Source: Clostridium bornimense
Lineage (GTDB): Bacteria > Bacillota > Clostridia > Clostridiales > Clostridiaceae
Length of the DNA stretch: 64,000 nucleotides
Direction: 5' to 3'
Assembly (NCBI RefSeq): GCF_000577895.1
Contig: NZ_HG917868.1
Span: forward strand, 744,001-808,000
Numbering within the stretch: position 1 is the first letter of the stretch; each line of letters begins with the position of its first letter. Positions 25,947 through 33,832 of this stretch are shown here, in pieces. The notes beneath the pieces were generated by a model that was not told where the DNA came from, searched no databases, and worked only from the letters and a program-made list of their open reading frames with translations. The position numbers and the translations under genes are program-made.

Positions 25947-26010
25947 TTCCCGCCTACCGATAGTGCAAAAAGAGCCTTTGACGTGTTTCCGACTACCGAC
26001 AATGTAAAAG
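25947..26010 (+). repeat. Two tandem imperfect 24-bp repeats near the element's right end
   Basis: TTCCCGCCTACCGATAGTGC... at 25947 and TTTCCGACTACCGACAATGT... at 25986 match at 19 of 24 bases and lie 39 bases (13 codons) apart. Both are in the frame that runs into the methyltransferase-like C-terminus, giving FPPTDSAK and FPTTDNVK. They may be part of the attachment site or traces of successive insertions. Confidence 0.6.
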
Positions 26011-26019
26011 ACATCAATC

Positions 26020-26045
26020 CACCTCGCTCGTTGCATGTAGAGAAC
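26020..26045. other. Probable right attachment site (attR)
   Basis: Base composition and coding context change here: GC-richer element DNA to the left, the methyltransferase-like C-terminus and AT-rich chromosome to the right. The exact crossover cannot be fixed without the left junction or an empty site. Confidence 0.5.
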
Positions 26046-26100
26046 GTGGTTTTAATATCAAGAAAAGAAAAATAATATAGCTTTGAAAATAGGTAAAATA

Positions 26101-26174
26101 AAAGGTTTCCATCAGTAAAATTTTCTTGTTATATATATTAACAGAAAATTTATAATGGAAACTTTTATTTTTCT
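26101..26174 (+). terminator. Long terminator hairpin after the methyltransferase end
   Basis: GTTTCCAT (26105-26112) pairs with ATGGAAAC (26154-26162 region), with AAATTTTCT/AGAAAATTT inside, followed by TTTTATTTTTC. Its position just past the RlmD-like stop suggests it is that gene's original terminator. Confidence 0.65.
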
Positions 26175-26233
26175 AAAATTATGGTTTATAATAGTTTATT
26201 GTTAATATAAATTTGCTTTAAAGGAGAGATATA

Positions 26234-27613
26234 ATGGAAAGTTTAAATACTGATTTAGGAAAAGAAAGTATTGGAAAATTAATATTTAAATTGTCAACTC
26301 CTGCCATTATTGCTCAACTAGTAAATGTATTGTATAACATAGTTGATAGAATATTTATAGGTAGAATGACTAATGGGGATATTGCTATGGCAGGAGTAGG
26401 TGTAGCTTTCCCAATTATTTTAATAGTTTCTGCATTTAGCGCTTTAGTTGGTATGGGTGGTGCACCTTTAGCGGCTATAAAAATGGGAGAAAAAGATAAT
26501 GAAGGTGCAGAAAAAATACTTAGTAATAGTTTTATGTTATTAATTATATTATCAATTATTTTGACTGTTGGATTTAGTATTTTTAAGGAACCGATATTAT
26601 GGACATTTGGAGCAAGTAATGCCACAATAGGGTATGCGGTAGACTATATAACTATATATTTACTTGGAACAATATTTGTACAAATATCATTAGGAATGAA
26701 TCAATATATTAATACTCAAGGATTTGCTAAGATAGGTATGCTTACAGTTGTGATTGGAGCTGTAATAAATGTTATACTTGATCCAATATTAATTTTTGGG
26801 TTTAATTTAGGTGTAAAAGGAGCAGCACTTGCTACAGTTACAGCGCAAGGGGTTTCTGCAATATGGGTATTAAAGTTTTTATTGGGTAAGAAAAGCATAT
26901 TAAAGATACGTAAGAAATTTTTAAAGTTAGATAAAAAAATAATTTTTAATATAGTATCTTTAGGAGTATCGCCATTTATTATGCAATCTACTGAAAGTAT
27001 AGTGTTGATATCATTAAATAGCCAATTGGCTAAGTACGGTGGAGATTTAGCTATAGGTGCAATGACAATAATGAGTAGTATAATGCAAATAGTGTTGCAA
27101 CCTACAATGGGGTTAACACAAGGTGCTCAACCTATAATAAGTTATAATTATGGAGCTAAACAAATGGATAGAGTTAAAAAGACATTTAAAATATGTTTAG
27201 CAATATGTTTTTTATATACCACAATAATGTGGGCATCACTTATGATAATGCCGCAGGTTTTTGTTAGTATATTTAATAATGATTCAGCGCTTATGGAAAT
27301 AACTAAATGGAGTATAAGAATATATTTTGCCGGGATATTTATATTTGGTATTCAAATAGCGTGTCAACAAACATTTTTAGCATTAGGACAAGCTAAAGTA
27401 TCTTTAGTATTAGCATTACTAAGGAAAGTATTATTACTAATACCTTTAATATTTATATTACCGTTATTTATGAAAAATCAATTATTTGCAGTATTTTTAT
27501 CAGAACCTGTTGCAGATGTAATTGCAGCATTAACTACTATGATATGTTTTATAGTATTTTATAAGAAGAATCTATCATCTATTGATATGATTAAATCTCA
27601 AAGTAATAAATAA
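26234..27613 (+). CDS. MATE family multidrug efflux transporter
   Basis: Inner-membrane Na+ or H+ antiporter exporting cationic compounds. The 459-aa protein shows about 12 hydrophobic segments and family landmarks: TPAIIAQLVNVLYNIVDRIF near the start, GMGGAPLAAIKMG (about 75-90), and PTMGLTQGAQPIISYNYGA at about 295-315 in the second half. AAGGAGAG precedes ATG 26234. This is the first chromosomal gene right of the prophage and is transcribed alone. The substrate cannot be predicted. Confidence 0.93.
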   Translation: MESLNTDLGKESIGKLIFKLSTPAIIAQLVNVLYNIVDRIFIGRMTNGDIAMAGVGVAFPIILIVSAFSALVGMGGAPLAAIKMGEKDNEGAEKILSNSFMLLIILSIILTVGFSIFKEPILWTFGASNATIGYAVDYITIYLLGTIFVQISLGMNQYINTQGFAKIGMLTVVIGAVINVILDPILIFGFNLGVKGAALATVTAQGVSAIWVLKFLLGKKSILKIRKKFLKLDKKIIFNIVSLGVSPFIMQSTESIVLISLNSQLAKYGGDLAIGAMTIMSSIMQIVLQPTMGLTQGAQPIISYNYGAKQMDRVKKTFKICLAICFLYTTIMWASLMIMPQVFVSIFNNDSALMEITKWSIRIYFAGIFIFGIQIACQQTFLALGQAKVSLVLALLRKVLLLIPLIFILPLFMKNQLFAVFLSEPVADVIAALTTMICFIVFYKKNLSSIDMIKSQSNK

Positions 27614-27706
27614 TTTGAATATATGTAAGTGTCAAAGTATATAGTAAGTAACAGCTAGTATAAAACTTGATTTCTGAGTAAATTGATGGTATAGTAACTG
27701 TGAAAA

Positions 27707-27795
27707 TAGGGGAGCTCACAAATTAGTGGGCTGAGAGTAGGCTGAAGGCCTTGACCCTTAACCTGATTTGGATAATGCCAACGTAGGAATATATT
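27707..27795 (+). promoter_or_regulatory. TPP riboswitch
   Basis: Matches the THI-box: GGGGAGCTC, then GGGCTGAGAGTAGGCTGAAG, then GACCCTTAACCTGATTTGGA, then AATGCCAACGTAGGAAT. Binds thiamin pyrophosphate. With the terminator immediately downstream it controls thiM-thiD by transcription attenuation. Confidence 0.95.
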
Positions 27796-27810
27796 ATGAC
27801 GTACTTTTAT

Positions 27811-27845
27811 GCGGATATACTAACCTTGGTATATCCGCTTTTTTG
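27811..27845 (+). terminator. TPP riboswitch expression-platform terminator
   Basis: GCGGATATAC (27811-27820) pairs perfectly with GTATATCCGC (27829-27838), followed by TTTTTT. Lies between the aptamer and the thiM ribosome site. Confidence 0.9.
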
Positions 27846-27876
27846 TATATATTCTAAAAAATCGGAGGGGAATATT

Positions 27877-28698
27877 ATGCTAGGAACTTGTATTGAAAAT
27901 GTAAGAAGTATGATGCCATTGGTGCATAATATAACTAACTATGTAACAGTAAATGATGTGGCAAATGTATTGTTAGCTTGTGGTGGGAGTCCTATTATGT
28001 CTGATGAACCTGAGGAGGTGGAAGATATTACATCTATCTGTGGTGGTTTGAATATTAATATAGGTACTTTGAACAAGAGAAGCATCGAGGCTATGTTTGT
28101 GGCTGGTAGGAAAGCAAATGAATTAAATCATAGGCTTTTGTTAGATCCTGTTGGAGCAGGAGCCAGTGCTCTTAGAACCAATACTGCAATTAATTTAGTA
28201 GAGCAGTTAAGATTTGATGTTATTCGAGGGAATATTTCTGAGATTAAAACATTAGCATTTGGTAGTGGAAGTACAAGGGGGGTAGATGCTGATATAGCAG
28301 ATGCAATAACAGAAGAAAACCTTGATGCTGGAGTTGAATTTATAAAGGATTTTGCGAAAAAATCGAGCAGTGTCATTGCTATTACTGGTGCTATTGATTT
28401 AGTTAGTGATGGAGATAAGTGTTATGTTATTCGTAACGGAAGACCAGAAATGGGTAAGATTACAGGAACCGGATGTCAGTTATCTGCGATGATTACAGCA
28501 TTTATTGTAGCCAATCCTGAAAATAAGTGTGAAGCAGTAGCAGCAGCAGTGTGTACTATGGGGGTTGCTGGTGAGGTTGCATGGTCAAGGATGCAAGAAG
28601 GTGATGGTAATGCCACTTATCGTAATCGTATAATAGATGCAATTTATAGTATTGATAAAGATATATTAGACAAAGGCGCAAACTATGAAATTCGATAA
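27877..28698 (+). CDS. thiM: Hydroxyethylthiazole kinase
   Basis: Phosphorylates 4-methyl-5-(2-hydroxyethyl)thiazole for thiamin salvage. The 273-aa protein has family motifs: PLVHNITNYVTVNDVANVLLACGGSP-type opening (residues 12-37), LLDPVGAGASALRT (about 85-98), RGNISEI (about 115) and the anion-hole motif GTGCQLSAMI (about 200). ATG 27877 with CGGAGGGG upstream is the real start; earlier in-frame ATGs lie in the riboswitch region. First gene of the riboswitch-controlled operon with thiD. Confidence 0.95.
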   Translation: MLGTCIENVRSMMPLVHNITNYVTVNDVANVLLACGGSPIMSDEPEEVEDITSICGGLNINIGTLNKRSIEAMFVAGRKANELNHRLLLDPVGAGASALRTNTAINLVEQLRFDVIRGNISEIKTLAFGSGSTRGVDADIADAITEENLDAGVEFIKDFAKKSSSVIAITGAIDLVSDGDKCYVIRNGRPEMGKITGTGCQLSAMITAFIVANPENKCEAVAAAVCTMGVAGEVAWSRMQEGDGNATYRNRIIDAIYSIDKDILDKGANYEIR

Positions 28699-28721
28699 AA
28701 ATGAAAAGGGGGGAATTTATT

Positions 28722-29519
28722 ATGAAACCGGTATTAACAATTGCAGGGAGTGACTCTAGTGGAGGTGCTGGTATCCAAGCTGATATTAAGACAATGATTA
28801 CAAATGGTGTATATGCTATGAGCGCAATAACAGCGTTAACTGCTCAGAATACCACTGGAGTAACATCAGTTATGGAAGTAACACCAGAATTTTTAGAAGA
28901 TCAAATTGATAATATTTTTACTGATATCTATCCAGAGGCTATAAAAATTGGTATGGTATCTTCTACTACATTGATTGAGACAATTGCTAATAAATTAAAG
29001 GAGTATGAAGCTAAAAATATTGTTGTAGATCCAGTTATGGTGGCAACTAGTGGATCAAAACTCATAAGTGATGATGCTATAGAGTCACTAAAAAAAGAAT
29101 TATTTCCGATTGCATCTATTCTAACACCGAATATTCCAGAGGCGGAAGTTATTTGTGGTAAAAAGATAGAAACGGAAACAGATATGGTTGAGGCTGCTAA
29201 GATTATTAGTGAAACATATAATTGTGCTGTGCTTTGTAAAGGTGGACATCAATTAAATGATGCTAATGATTTGTTATATCATAATGGCAATTATAAGTGG
29301 TTTTATGGAAAGCGTATAGATAATCCCAATACTCATGGAACAGGATGTACATTATCCAGTGCTATTACATCAAATCTTGCAAAGGGATATGACTTAAATA
29401 CATCTGTAGCCAAAGCAAAGGATTATATTTCTGATGCTTTAGCAGCAATGCTTGATTTAGGAAAGGGCAGTGGTCCAATAAATCACGGCTTTTCTATAAT
29501 AGGAAAGTATGCAGAATAA
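28722..29519 (+). CDS. thiD: Hydroxymethylpyrimidine (phosphate) kinase
   Basis: Phosphorylates HMP and HMP-P in thiamin synthesis and salvage. The 265-aa protein opens MKPVLTIAGSDSSGGAGIQ, the ribokinase-fold nucleotide/substrate motif, has DPVMVATSGSKL near 107-118, LTPNIPEAEVICG (about 137), and the catalytic NTHGTGCTLSSAI (about 205-217). GGGGGG precedes ATG 28722. Co-transcribed with thiM; thiE is not in the window. Confidence 0.95.
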   Translation: MKPVLTIAGSDSSGGAGIQADIKTMITNGVYAMSAITALTAQNTTGVTSVMEVTPEFLEDQIDNIFTDIYPEAIKIGMVSSTTLIETIANKLKEYEAKNIVVDPVMVATSGSKLISDDAIESLKKELFPIASILTPNIPEAEVICGKKIETETDMVEAAKIISETYNCAVLCKGGHQLNDANDLLYHNGNYKWFYGKRIDNPNTHGTGCTLSSAITSNLAKGYDLNTSVAKAKDYISDALAAMLDLGKGSGPINHGFSIIGKYAE

Positions 29520-29526
29520 TGTAGTG

Positions 29527-29660
29527 AAAATAGGGCACAGGTTAGAAGGCACAGGGCACAAGTAAGGTGAAAATTCCTCTTTGAGAGGAATTTTACTATA
29601 CCTATGCCTTGTGCCCTGATACTTGTGCCCTGTATGTGCCTTTTATTTGCTCTATTTTGC
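29527..29660. repeat. Compound palindromic repeat after thiD
   Basis: A roughly 130-bp imperfect palindrome with AAAATAG near the left end and CTATTTT at the right. Inner arms contain GGCACAGGGCACAAG (left, 29550-29564) and CTTGTGCCC twice (right, about 29608-29632), around a core TTCCTCTTTGAGAGGAA hairpin. The words GGGCACA recur five times or so counting both strands. It could be a MITE-like or REP-like element; no ORF is present. It may also stop thiD transcription. Confidence 0.6.
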
Positions 29661-29661
29661 T

Positions 29662-29702
29662 GAAAAAGCTGCCACACTCATTTGTGCGACAGCCCCTTTA
29701 TT
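29662..29702 (-). terminator. Terminator of the zinc-ribbon gene
   Basis: On the minus strand GGCTGTCGCACA pairs with TGTGGCAGC and is followed by TTTTTC. Lies between the convergent thiD and zinc-ribbon genes and could serve both. Confidence 0.7.
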
Positions 29703-29724
29703 ACTGATGCATTAAAATAATTAT

Positions 29725-29934
29725 TTAGCTCATTAAGAAATCAAGTACATTCCAACCATCACTGGATGTAGCTTTATATAATTCAGTAAAGCCACATTGA
29801 GCACAACTTATTGTTATAAATTTCTTATTTTGAACATCAAATATCTTTGCAAAGTTACCTCCTGTAGCTTGGAATTGATCATGTTCGTAGTGAGTACATC
29901 CGCATTTTGGACATACGTATTGTTGTTTTTCCAT
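29725..29934 (-). CDS. Small zinc-ribbon protein
   Basis: A 69-aa protein with two Cys pairs, YVCPKCGCTHYEHD and ISCAQCGFTELYK, forming a zinc ribbon of the type annotated as 'zinc ribbon nucleic-acid-binding protein'. GGAGG stands seven bases before ATG 29934. It lies 23 bases downstream of the M48 protease gene on the same strand and is probably co-transcribed with it. The function is not known. Confidence 0.85.
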   Translation of the reverse strand: MEKQQYVCPKCGCTHYEHDQFQATGGNFAKIFDVQNKKFITISCAQCGFTELYKATSSDGWNVLDFLMS

Positions 29935-29957
29935 AAACAAACCTCCATATATTTATT

Positions 29958-30866
29958 TTAATATAATTGTCCACTTCCTTCTTCCATTTCTAAAGCTTTT
30001 ATTCTTTTTGTCATGATAGGATGGCTAGAAGATAAATTATAACACCATACAAAAAAGCCTTTTACTTCATTTGCGTGTTTTAGATAATCTTCTATATCAA
30101 CATCTTTGTATAAGTGTTTTCCAGCCATAAGTGAGAGCATTGCTTCTATACCACTATTACCAGTAACTTTTTGTGCTAATCTATCACAACTATATTCTCT
30201 TGCCCTAGAAGCTGTGGATCCTAAAATAGGAATAACACTAGAGTAGAGAATAGAAATATGATATAGAAAAGTAGCATGTTTTAATTTTATATGAGATAGC
30301 TCATGAGCTATAACAAAAGAAATGGAATCTAAATCGTGATGTTCCCTGTAAGCTATTTCAAAAAGATCCGCATTAATTTGTATATATTGTTTTCTAATTA
30401 TGAAAGCAGAAAAGGCATTTAATACTCCATTCTCTTGCACAATATATGCTTCAGGTACTTTTCTTAATCCTAAAATCTTTGAATACTTTACTATTCGTTC
30501 ATATACGTCGGGAAAGTTCCTTTCAGTTATTCTTATTGCTCTACTTCGTACTCCTGCATACATAAAATTAACTGAAAATGGGAGAATTAAAAAAAGCAAT
30601 AATCCATAGCACAACACTTTAACATCAGTAGGAATATTCTCAATATCGCTTTCTGCAGTATCAGGATTATTATATGTTTCAACTATGGATTCCTTAATAT
30701 TTTTATAGTTTTCTTTAAAATTATAAGCAAATACGGATATTACGGAACCAATAATCAGTATGTTTATTATCACGAGAGCTATATACCAACGCTTTTCAGA
30801 TTTATGCCTATATTGTTTTATTTTTTTCACATCTATTATTTCGTTGAAATCCGTATAGTTATCCAA
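29958..30866 (-). CDS. Membrane M48-family zinc metalloprotease
   Basis: HtpX-like membrane endopeptidase, probably in envelope protein turnover. The 302-aa protein has two N-terminal membrane segments (about 27-49 and 84-104) and the zinc site HELSH at 188-192, with SREYSCDR-like RAREYSCDRLA supplying the third ligand Glu at about 225. TTG 30866 has GGAG eight bases upstream. It is transcribed away from a WYL regulator across a palindromic operator-like site, so it may be that regulator's target. Confidence 0.9.
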   Translation of the reverse strand: MDNYTDFNEIIDVKKIKQYRHKSEKRWYIALVIINILIIGSVISVFAYNFKENYKNIKESIVETYNNPDTAESDIENIPTDVKVLCYGLLLFLILPFSVNFMYAGVRSRAIRITERNFPDVYERIVKYSKILGLRKVPEAYIVQENGVLNAFSAFIIRKQYIQINADLFEIAYREHHDLDSISFVIAHELSHIKLKHATFLYHISILYSSVIPILGSTASRAREYSCDRLAQKVTGNSGIEAMLSLMAGKHLYKDVDIEDYLKHANEVKGFFVWCYNLSSSHPIMTKRIKALEMEEGSGQLY

Positions 30867-30888
30867 TTTATCATCTCCAAATATTTCA

Positions 30889-30910
30889 ATTTGATATAAT
30901 TATATCAAAT
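30889..30910. promoter_or_regulatory. 22-bp perfect palindrome between divergent genes
   Basis: The half site ATTTGATATAA is followed directly by its exact reverse complement, 22 bases in all with no spacer. It lies in the 88-bp gap between the M48 protease and the WYL regulator, overlapping likely promoter elements (TATAAT at 30919-30924 serves the plus strand). Most likely an operator for the WYL protein; inferred from position and symmetry. Confidence 0.65.
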
Positions 30911-30954
30911 GAATTTGTTATAATAAAGATAATAAATTGTAAATAGGTGAGAGA

Positions 30955-31854
30955 ATGAGATTTAATAGACTATTTGAAATTATATATATATTAATTAATA
31001 AAGGAACTGTAACAGCAAGTGAATTAGCAGATAAGTTTGAAGTGTCAAAAAGGACAATTTATAGAGATATAGATTTACTATCTTCTTCTGGAATTCCAAT
31101 ATATACGACTAAGGGTAAGGGTGGAGGAATAGGAATTTTAGATAATTTTGTTTTAAATAAGTCAATGCTTTCTGAAAATGAACAAAACGAGATAATAACT
31201 GCATTACAAGGGTTAAGCGCAATAAATTATACTAATGTAGATGACGTACTTTCTAAAGTGAGTAATTTCTTCGGTAAGAATAATGAAAAATGGATAGATG
31301 TAGATTTTTCTGATTGGAGTGAAAGACAAAAAGAAAAGTTCAATATTATAAAGGATAGCATTATTAAAAAGAAGGTTATAGAAATAGAATATTATAGTAG
31401 TTATGGTGAAAAAACTAATAGATGTGTTGAACCATTACAATTAATGTTTAAGGGAAAATCCTGGTATATAGTAGGATTTTGTAGGGCAAGAGAAGCTATA
31501 AGAATTTTTAAGATTAATAGAATAAGAAGTGTAAAGAATATAGGTGAGCATTTTGCAAGAAGTTTTGAAGAAGAGTGTTATCAAGATGTTTCTAATGATA
31601 GTGATATTAAATTTATAAATATAAAGTTAAAAGTAGATAAATCTCAAGGATATAGAGTGTATGATGAATTTTCAGAAGATGAAATTTCTAAAGATATAGA
31701 TGGCTCATTTATTGTAAATACAACTTATCCTGTAGGGTCATGGATATATAGTTATATTCTTTCATATTCCTCTTATGTTGAAGTTTTAGAACCACAATAT
31801 TTAAGAGATGAAATAGAGAAAATATTAAGGAAAACTTTAAAAAAATATTTATAA
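30955..31854 (+). CDS. YafY-type transcriptional regulator: HTH plus WYL domain
   Basis: A 299-aa regulator. Residues 1-60 form a DeoR-like helix-turn-helix (NKGTVTASELADKFEVSKRT-type). A WYL domain (about 140-215) has the conserved KSWYIVGFCRAREAIRIFKI stretch, and the C-terminal WCX extension follows. WYL domains sense ligands, often nucleic acids or nucleotides. GTGAGAG precedes ATG 30955. It probably autoregulates through the palindrome just upstream. Confidence 0.92.
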   Translation: MRFNRLFEIIYILINKGTVTASELADKFEVSKRTIYRDIDLLSSSGIPIYTTKGKGGGIGILDNFVLNKSMLSENEQNEIITALQGLSAINYTNVDDVLSKVSNFFGKNNEKWIDVDFSDWSERQKEKFNIIKDSIIKKKVIEIEYYSSYGEKTNRCVEPLQLMFKGKSWYIVGFCRAREAIRIFKINRIRSVKNIGEHFARSFEEECYQDVSNDSDIKFINIKLKVDKSQGYRVYDEFSEDEISKDIDGSFIVNTTYPVGSWIYSYILSYSSYVEVLEPQYLRDEIEKILRKTLKKYL

Positions 31855-31927
31855 TATGACAAACATAGGTCAGTTTATCATTGATATTATAAATTTATAA
31901 AAATTAATTATTTATGGAGGGATATCA

Positions 31928-32194
31928 ATGGAAAATATGAATTATTGTCAAAGTTGTGCTATGCCGATGGGAGAAGGAGAAAAATTATTTGGTACTAATT
32001 TAGATGGAAGTAAGAATGAAGATTATTGCAAATATTGTTTTAAAGATGGAGAATTTATAGCAGATATATCTATGGATGAAATGATAGAGGGCTGTATTCC
32101 TCATGTTGTAAATGCAAATAGTACCATGACAGAGGAATCTGCTAGAGCAATGATGAAGGAAGTATTTCCAAAGTTAAAAAGATGGAGTAAGTAA
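31928..32194 (+). CDS. Putative zinc-ribbon protein (zf-ribbon_2 type)
   Basis: An 88-aa protein with NYCQSCAMPMGEGEKLFGTN and DYCKYCFKDGEF, the two Cys pairs of the short 'putative zinc ribbon' family found in many Firmicutes, ending MKEVFPKLKRW as typical. GGAGGGA precedes ATG 31928. Single-gene unit with a strong terminator. Function unknown; it is often found near stress or regulatory genes. Confidence 0.9.
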   Translation: MENMNYCQSCAMPMGEGEKLFGTNLDGSKNEDYCKYCFKDGEFIADISMDEMIEGCIPHVVNANSTMTEESARAMMKEVFPKLKRWSK

Positions 32195-32195
32195 G

Positions 32196-32250
32196 AATAT
32201 TAAGAGCTTTGCAATTAATTTTATATGCAAAGCTCTTAATATTTTATTTT
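32196..32250 (+). terminator. Strong intrinsic terminator
   Basis: An 18-bp perfect stem, AATATTAAGAGCTTTGCA paired with its reverse complement ending at 32243, followed by TTATTTTTATT. Confidence 0.9.
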
Positions 32251-32333
32251 TATTACCTATAACTTGTTAATGTAAGAAAAAGGAGATATACTATAACAAA
32301 TATACATATATTTGAAGTTTGGGGATGAAATTT

Positions 32334-33158
32334 ATGATTATAAAAACGATAATAGAAAACACAGCAATTTCTGATAAGTTTCAAAATGAGCATGGGTTAA
32401 GCTTGTATATAGAAACTAATAAACATAAAATATTATTTGACTTAGGAAAGACAGATTTATTTCTTGAAAATGCAAAAAAACTAAATGTAAATATTGAGGA
32501 TATTGATTTAGTTATTATTTCTCATGGCCATTATGATCATGGTGGAGGATTAAAAAAGTTCTTAGAGGTGAATACTAGAGCAAATATTTATATTAATAAA
32601 CATGGATTTGAAGAGCATTATTCAAAACGACCTACAGATATTATTGAAGAGATAGGTTTAGATAAAGGAATAAAAAATAATAGTAGAATTATTTTTGTAG
32701 ATAAATATTTAAGACTTGATGAAGAGTTAGAAATTTTCTCTGGTGTAAAAAATAATAACTTATTATCAAAATCTAATAATGTATTACTTATGAAAGAAGA
32801 AGGAAAATTTATAAAAGATAATTTTAATCATGAACAAAGTTTAATTATAAAAGATAACGATAAATTAGTATTAATTGCTGGATGTTCCCATAGAGGAATA
32901 TCGAATATAATAGATAAGTTTATTGATATAAAAGGGGAAGAACCAAGGTATGTATTAGGAGGATTTCACCTTTCGAGTCCTAGCTATAAGAAAAGTGAAG
33001 ATCCTTCTTTAATTAATGAGATAGGACGTTATTTAAAAAGTAAAGATACTTTTTACTATACATGCCATTGTACAGGACTAGTTCCTTATAATCAGTTAAA
33101 GGATATATTAAAAGAAAGATTACAGTATTTATCTACAGGTACCTGTATTAAAATATAG
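32334..33158 (+). CDS. MBL-fold metallohydrolase (dihydropterin aminobenzene phosphate synthase-like)
   Basis: A 274-aa metallo-beta-lactamase-fold protein with the motif SHGHYDH giving His64, His66, Asp68 and His69, then GCSHRG (about 180) and GGFHL (about 205) as further metal-ligand loops. The overall pattern resembles the archaeal-type RFA-P synthase subgroup of clostridia, whose bacterial substrate is unknown. GGGGAT at 32321-32326 supports ATG 32334. Stands alone; converges with the HAD gene. Confidence 0.88.
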   Translation: MIIKTIIENTAISDKFQNEHGLSLYIETNKHKILFDLGKTDLFLENAKKLNVNIEDIDLVIISHGHYDHGGGLKKFLEVNTRANIYINKHGFEEHYSKRPTDIIEEIGLDKGIKNNSRIIFVDKYLRLDEELEIFSGVKNNNLLSKSNNVLLMKEEGKFIKDNFNHEQSLIIKDNDKLVLIAGCSHRGISNIIDKFIDIKGEEPRYVLGGFHLSSPSYKKSEDPSLINEIGRYLKSKDTFYYTCHCTGLVPYNQLKDILKERLQYLSTGTCIKI

Positions 33159-33161
33159 TAA

Positions 33162-33821
33162 TTAGTATAATGGGACATTAAGAAGTTTTGATAGCTCCAT
33201 TATATTTTTTGCTATGTATGTAGCTTCAGCGTTAGTAAGCTCTTCATAATCTCCATAACCATATAAAACACCAATGGAGTCTATTCCTAATTCTTTTGCA
33301 GCAACGATGTCATATTTTCTATCACCAATCATTATTGTATCTGACAGAGAAGTTATGTTATTAGAGGATAAAGCATATTTAATAATATCTATTTTTTTAG
33401 ATATATTTCCGTCTAAAGTACTACCACTTACAAAATCAAAGTATTTATATATATTAAAGTATTTTAATATTTTTTCTGCATATATTGTAGGTTTTGATGT
33501 TGCTAAAATGACAGTTTTGTTATTATCTTTTAGTGATTTTAACAACAAATCCATATTTGTGTATAGAGAATTTTCAAAGATACCTTTATCGGAGAAGTAT
33601 TCTCTATATTTTTTTATTGCTAAATCTGTTTCAGTGACATTAAAGTTATAATACTCCTTAAAAGATTCTTGAAGAGGAGGTCCAATAAATTTATATAAAT
33701 CTTTATTATTAGAAATTTCTATACCAAAAGATTTTAATGCATATTTGACGGAATTAGTTATTCCTATCATAGGATCAGTGATAGTACCATCTAAATCAAA
33801 AAAAATAATTTTTTTATTCAT
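33162..33821 (-). CDS. HAD-family hydrolase, phosphoglycolate phosphatase-like
   Basis: A 219-aa HAD phosphatase. Motif I FFDLDGTITD has nucleophile Asp8 and acid Asp10. Motif II is VILATSKPT (about 103-111), and motif IV MIGDRKYDIVAAKELGID (about 168-185). The helical cap between motifs I and II places it in subfamily IA with Gph, PpaX and 5'-nucleotidase-like enzymes; substrate unknown. AAGGAGG precedes its ATG. Eleven bases downstream of the AEC transporter gene on the same strand, so likely one operon. Confidence 0.9.
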   Translation of the reverse strand: MNKKIIFFDLDGTITDPMIGITNSVKYALKSFGIEISNNKDLYKFIGPPLQESFKEYYNFNVTETDLAIKKYREYFSDKGIFENSLYTNMDLLLKSLKDNNKTVILATSKPTIYAEKILKYFNIYKYFDFVSGSTLDGNISKKIDIIKYALSSNNITSLSDTIMIGDRKYDIVAAKELGIDSIGVLYGYGDYEELTNAEATYIAKNIMELSKLLNVPLY

Positions 33822-33832
33822 AGAATTCCTCC

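Larger units (their letters stand above)
1..26035. mobile_element. Siphovirus-type prophage, right part, with serine-recombinase module and cargo
   Basis: Gene order from terminase through capsid, tail and lysis genes is that of an HK97-like long-tailed phage, followed by recombinases and cargo. The left part (early genes, left attachment site) is outside the window. Base composition drops sharply to very AT-rich after about 26,035, where a chromosomal gene end resumes. All prophage genes in view run on the plus strand. The structural genes look intact, so the element may be functional, but this cannot be judged without the left part. Confidence 0.9.
25944..26075 (+). pseudogene. rlmD: 3' end of a 23S rRNA uracil-C5 methyltransferase gene at the right attachment site
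   Basis: One frame is open through 25944-26075 and ends LHVENVVLISRKEK-stop. Members of the TrmA/RumA (RlmC, RlmD, RlmCD) family characteristically end with FPxTxHVExVVLL/M followed by a few residues, so HVENVVLISRKEK is a good match. The residues immediately before are not typical, as expected if the phage end replaces them. The body of the gene should lie at the left end of the element, outside the window. Assignment to RlmD rather than RlmCD is not possible from 14 residues. Confidence 0.6.
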
